NCBI GenBank assembly: GCA_964613675.1 | Contig: CAZTIH010000033.1 | Coordinates: 1-22,176 of the forward strand | Length of the DNA: 22,176 nucleotides | Direction: 5' to 3' | From: DAIUCA01 sp964613675 | GTDB taxonomy: Bacteria > Pseudomonadota > Gammaproteobacteria > Competibacterales > Competibacteraceae | Shown here: piece after piece, positions 22,013-22,176 of the stretch | How the letters are laid out: each line of letters begins with the position of its first letter | Position numbering within the stretch: position 1 is the first letter of the stretch | Position numbers and translations under genes: made by a program | Notes under the pieces: generated by a model | Told to the model about the DNA's origin: nothing | The model's database searches: none | The model's input: the letters and a program-made list of their open reading frames with translations, nothing else

Positions 22013-22176
22013 CTAAAGACGTTGGCGATCCGCTTTTTCTAAAGCCTTCTTTACACTCAATCGCAGTCGGTCTAAAGCCAGGGTGAGCTGTTGCACTTCT
22101 GTGGCCGTGGCCCCGTTGGGGGTTAAAGGTATCTCTAAAGTCTGCCCCAAGCTCACCGATTCTGCCTGCTGGGCAA
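22013..22176 (-). CDS. Unrecognised protein, C-terminal 53 residues (5' end outside window)
   Basis: An open frame on the minus strand runs in from the right edge and stops at TAG (22015-22013). The visible part begins AQQAESVSLGQTLEIPL, continues with a TPNGATATE turn, and ends in an amphipathic, Leu- and charge-rich helix (VQQLTLALDRLRLSVKKALE, then KADRQRL). I do not recognise the family. The composition looks like a real protein end rather than a chance frame, and it stands 45 bases before the PATAN gene on the same strand, which suggests one operon. Confidence 0.6.
   Translation of the reverse strand, partial: AQQAESVSLGQTLEIPLTPNGATATEVQQLTLALDRLRLSVKKALEKADRQRL

Noticed and set aside
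1..22176. CRISPR array, transposon ends, integrase, phage or toxin-antitoxin genes
   Set aside because: I looked for regularly spaced repeats, terminal inverted repeats and recognisable proteins of these types on both strands and found none.

Overview
The window is a compact stretch of bacterial chromosome, moderately GC-rich by eye, with many runs of G or C. It most resembles a gammaproteobacterium (a betaproteobacterium cannot be excluded). The evidence is the PhoB/PhoR pair, cytochrome c4 divergent from engB, LolC/LolD (so an outer membrane is present), an RlmD-type methyltransferase, and an arginine succinyltransferase gene set. No species can be named. I saw no insertion sequence, phage gene, integrase, CRISPR array or rRNA. 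No gene-free gap reaches 300 bases; the longest is 169 bases (12748-12916).

Layout. (1) 1-521, plus strand: the 3' end of greA, then tRNA-Val(CAC) with a candidate promoter and a clear intrinsic terminator. (2) 522-10838, all minus strand, read from high to low coordinates: pyrF, lolC, lolD, a fused oxidoreductase-selenophosphate synthetase (selD), cysM, a PolB-like 3'-5' exonuclease, rlmD, phoB and phoR. Gaps are short (8-base lolC/lolD overlap, 6 bases from the cysM stop to the exonuclease start, 8 bases from exonuclease to rlmD). A Pho-box-like promoter in front of phoB suggests that phoBR is also transcribed on its own. (3) 10914-12747: cytochrome c4 (minus) with its own terminator, divergent from engB (plus), which overlaps a flavin reductase gene (minus) tail to tail. 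(4) 12917-16695, plus: astC/argD, astA and astD, three of the five arginine succinyltransferase pathway genes; astB and astE are not here. (5) 16761-18566, plus: an Atm1-type ABC exporter behind a nested dyad centred on TATAAT. (6) 18546-22176, minus: the 3' end of an unrecognised gene, a PATAN/DUF4388-like protein, pncB, and a receiver-PAS-GGDEF protein whose key signalling residues are all replaced.

How the genes fit together. Most are housekeeping: pyrimidine and NAD synthesis, cysteine synthesis, rRNA methylation, ribosome assembly, lipoprotein sorting, phosphate sensing and electron transfer. Points that deserve attention are the two-domain SelD, the exonuclease read in the same frame as cysM after one stop codon, the shortened ast cluster, the Atm1 promoter dyad, and the degenerate signalling protein with a ten-base C tract near a PATAN protein. 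I did not find a clearly new defence or mobile system; the accessory-looking part is the signalling group at the right end.
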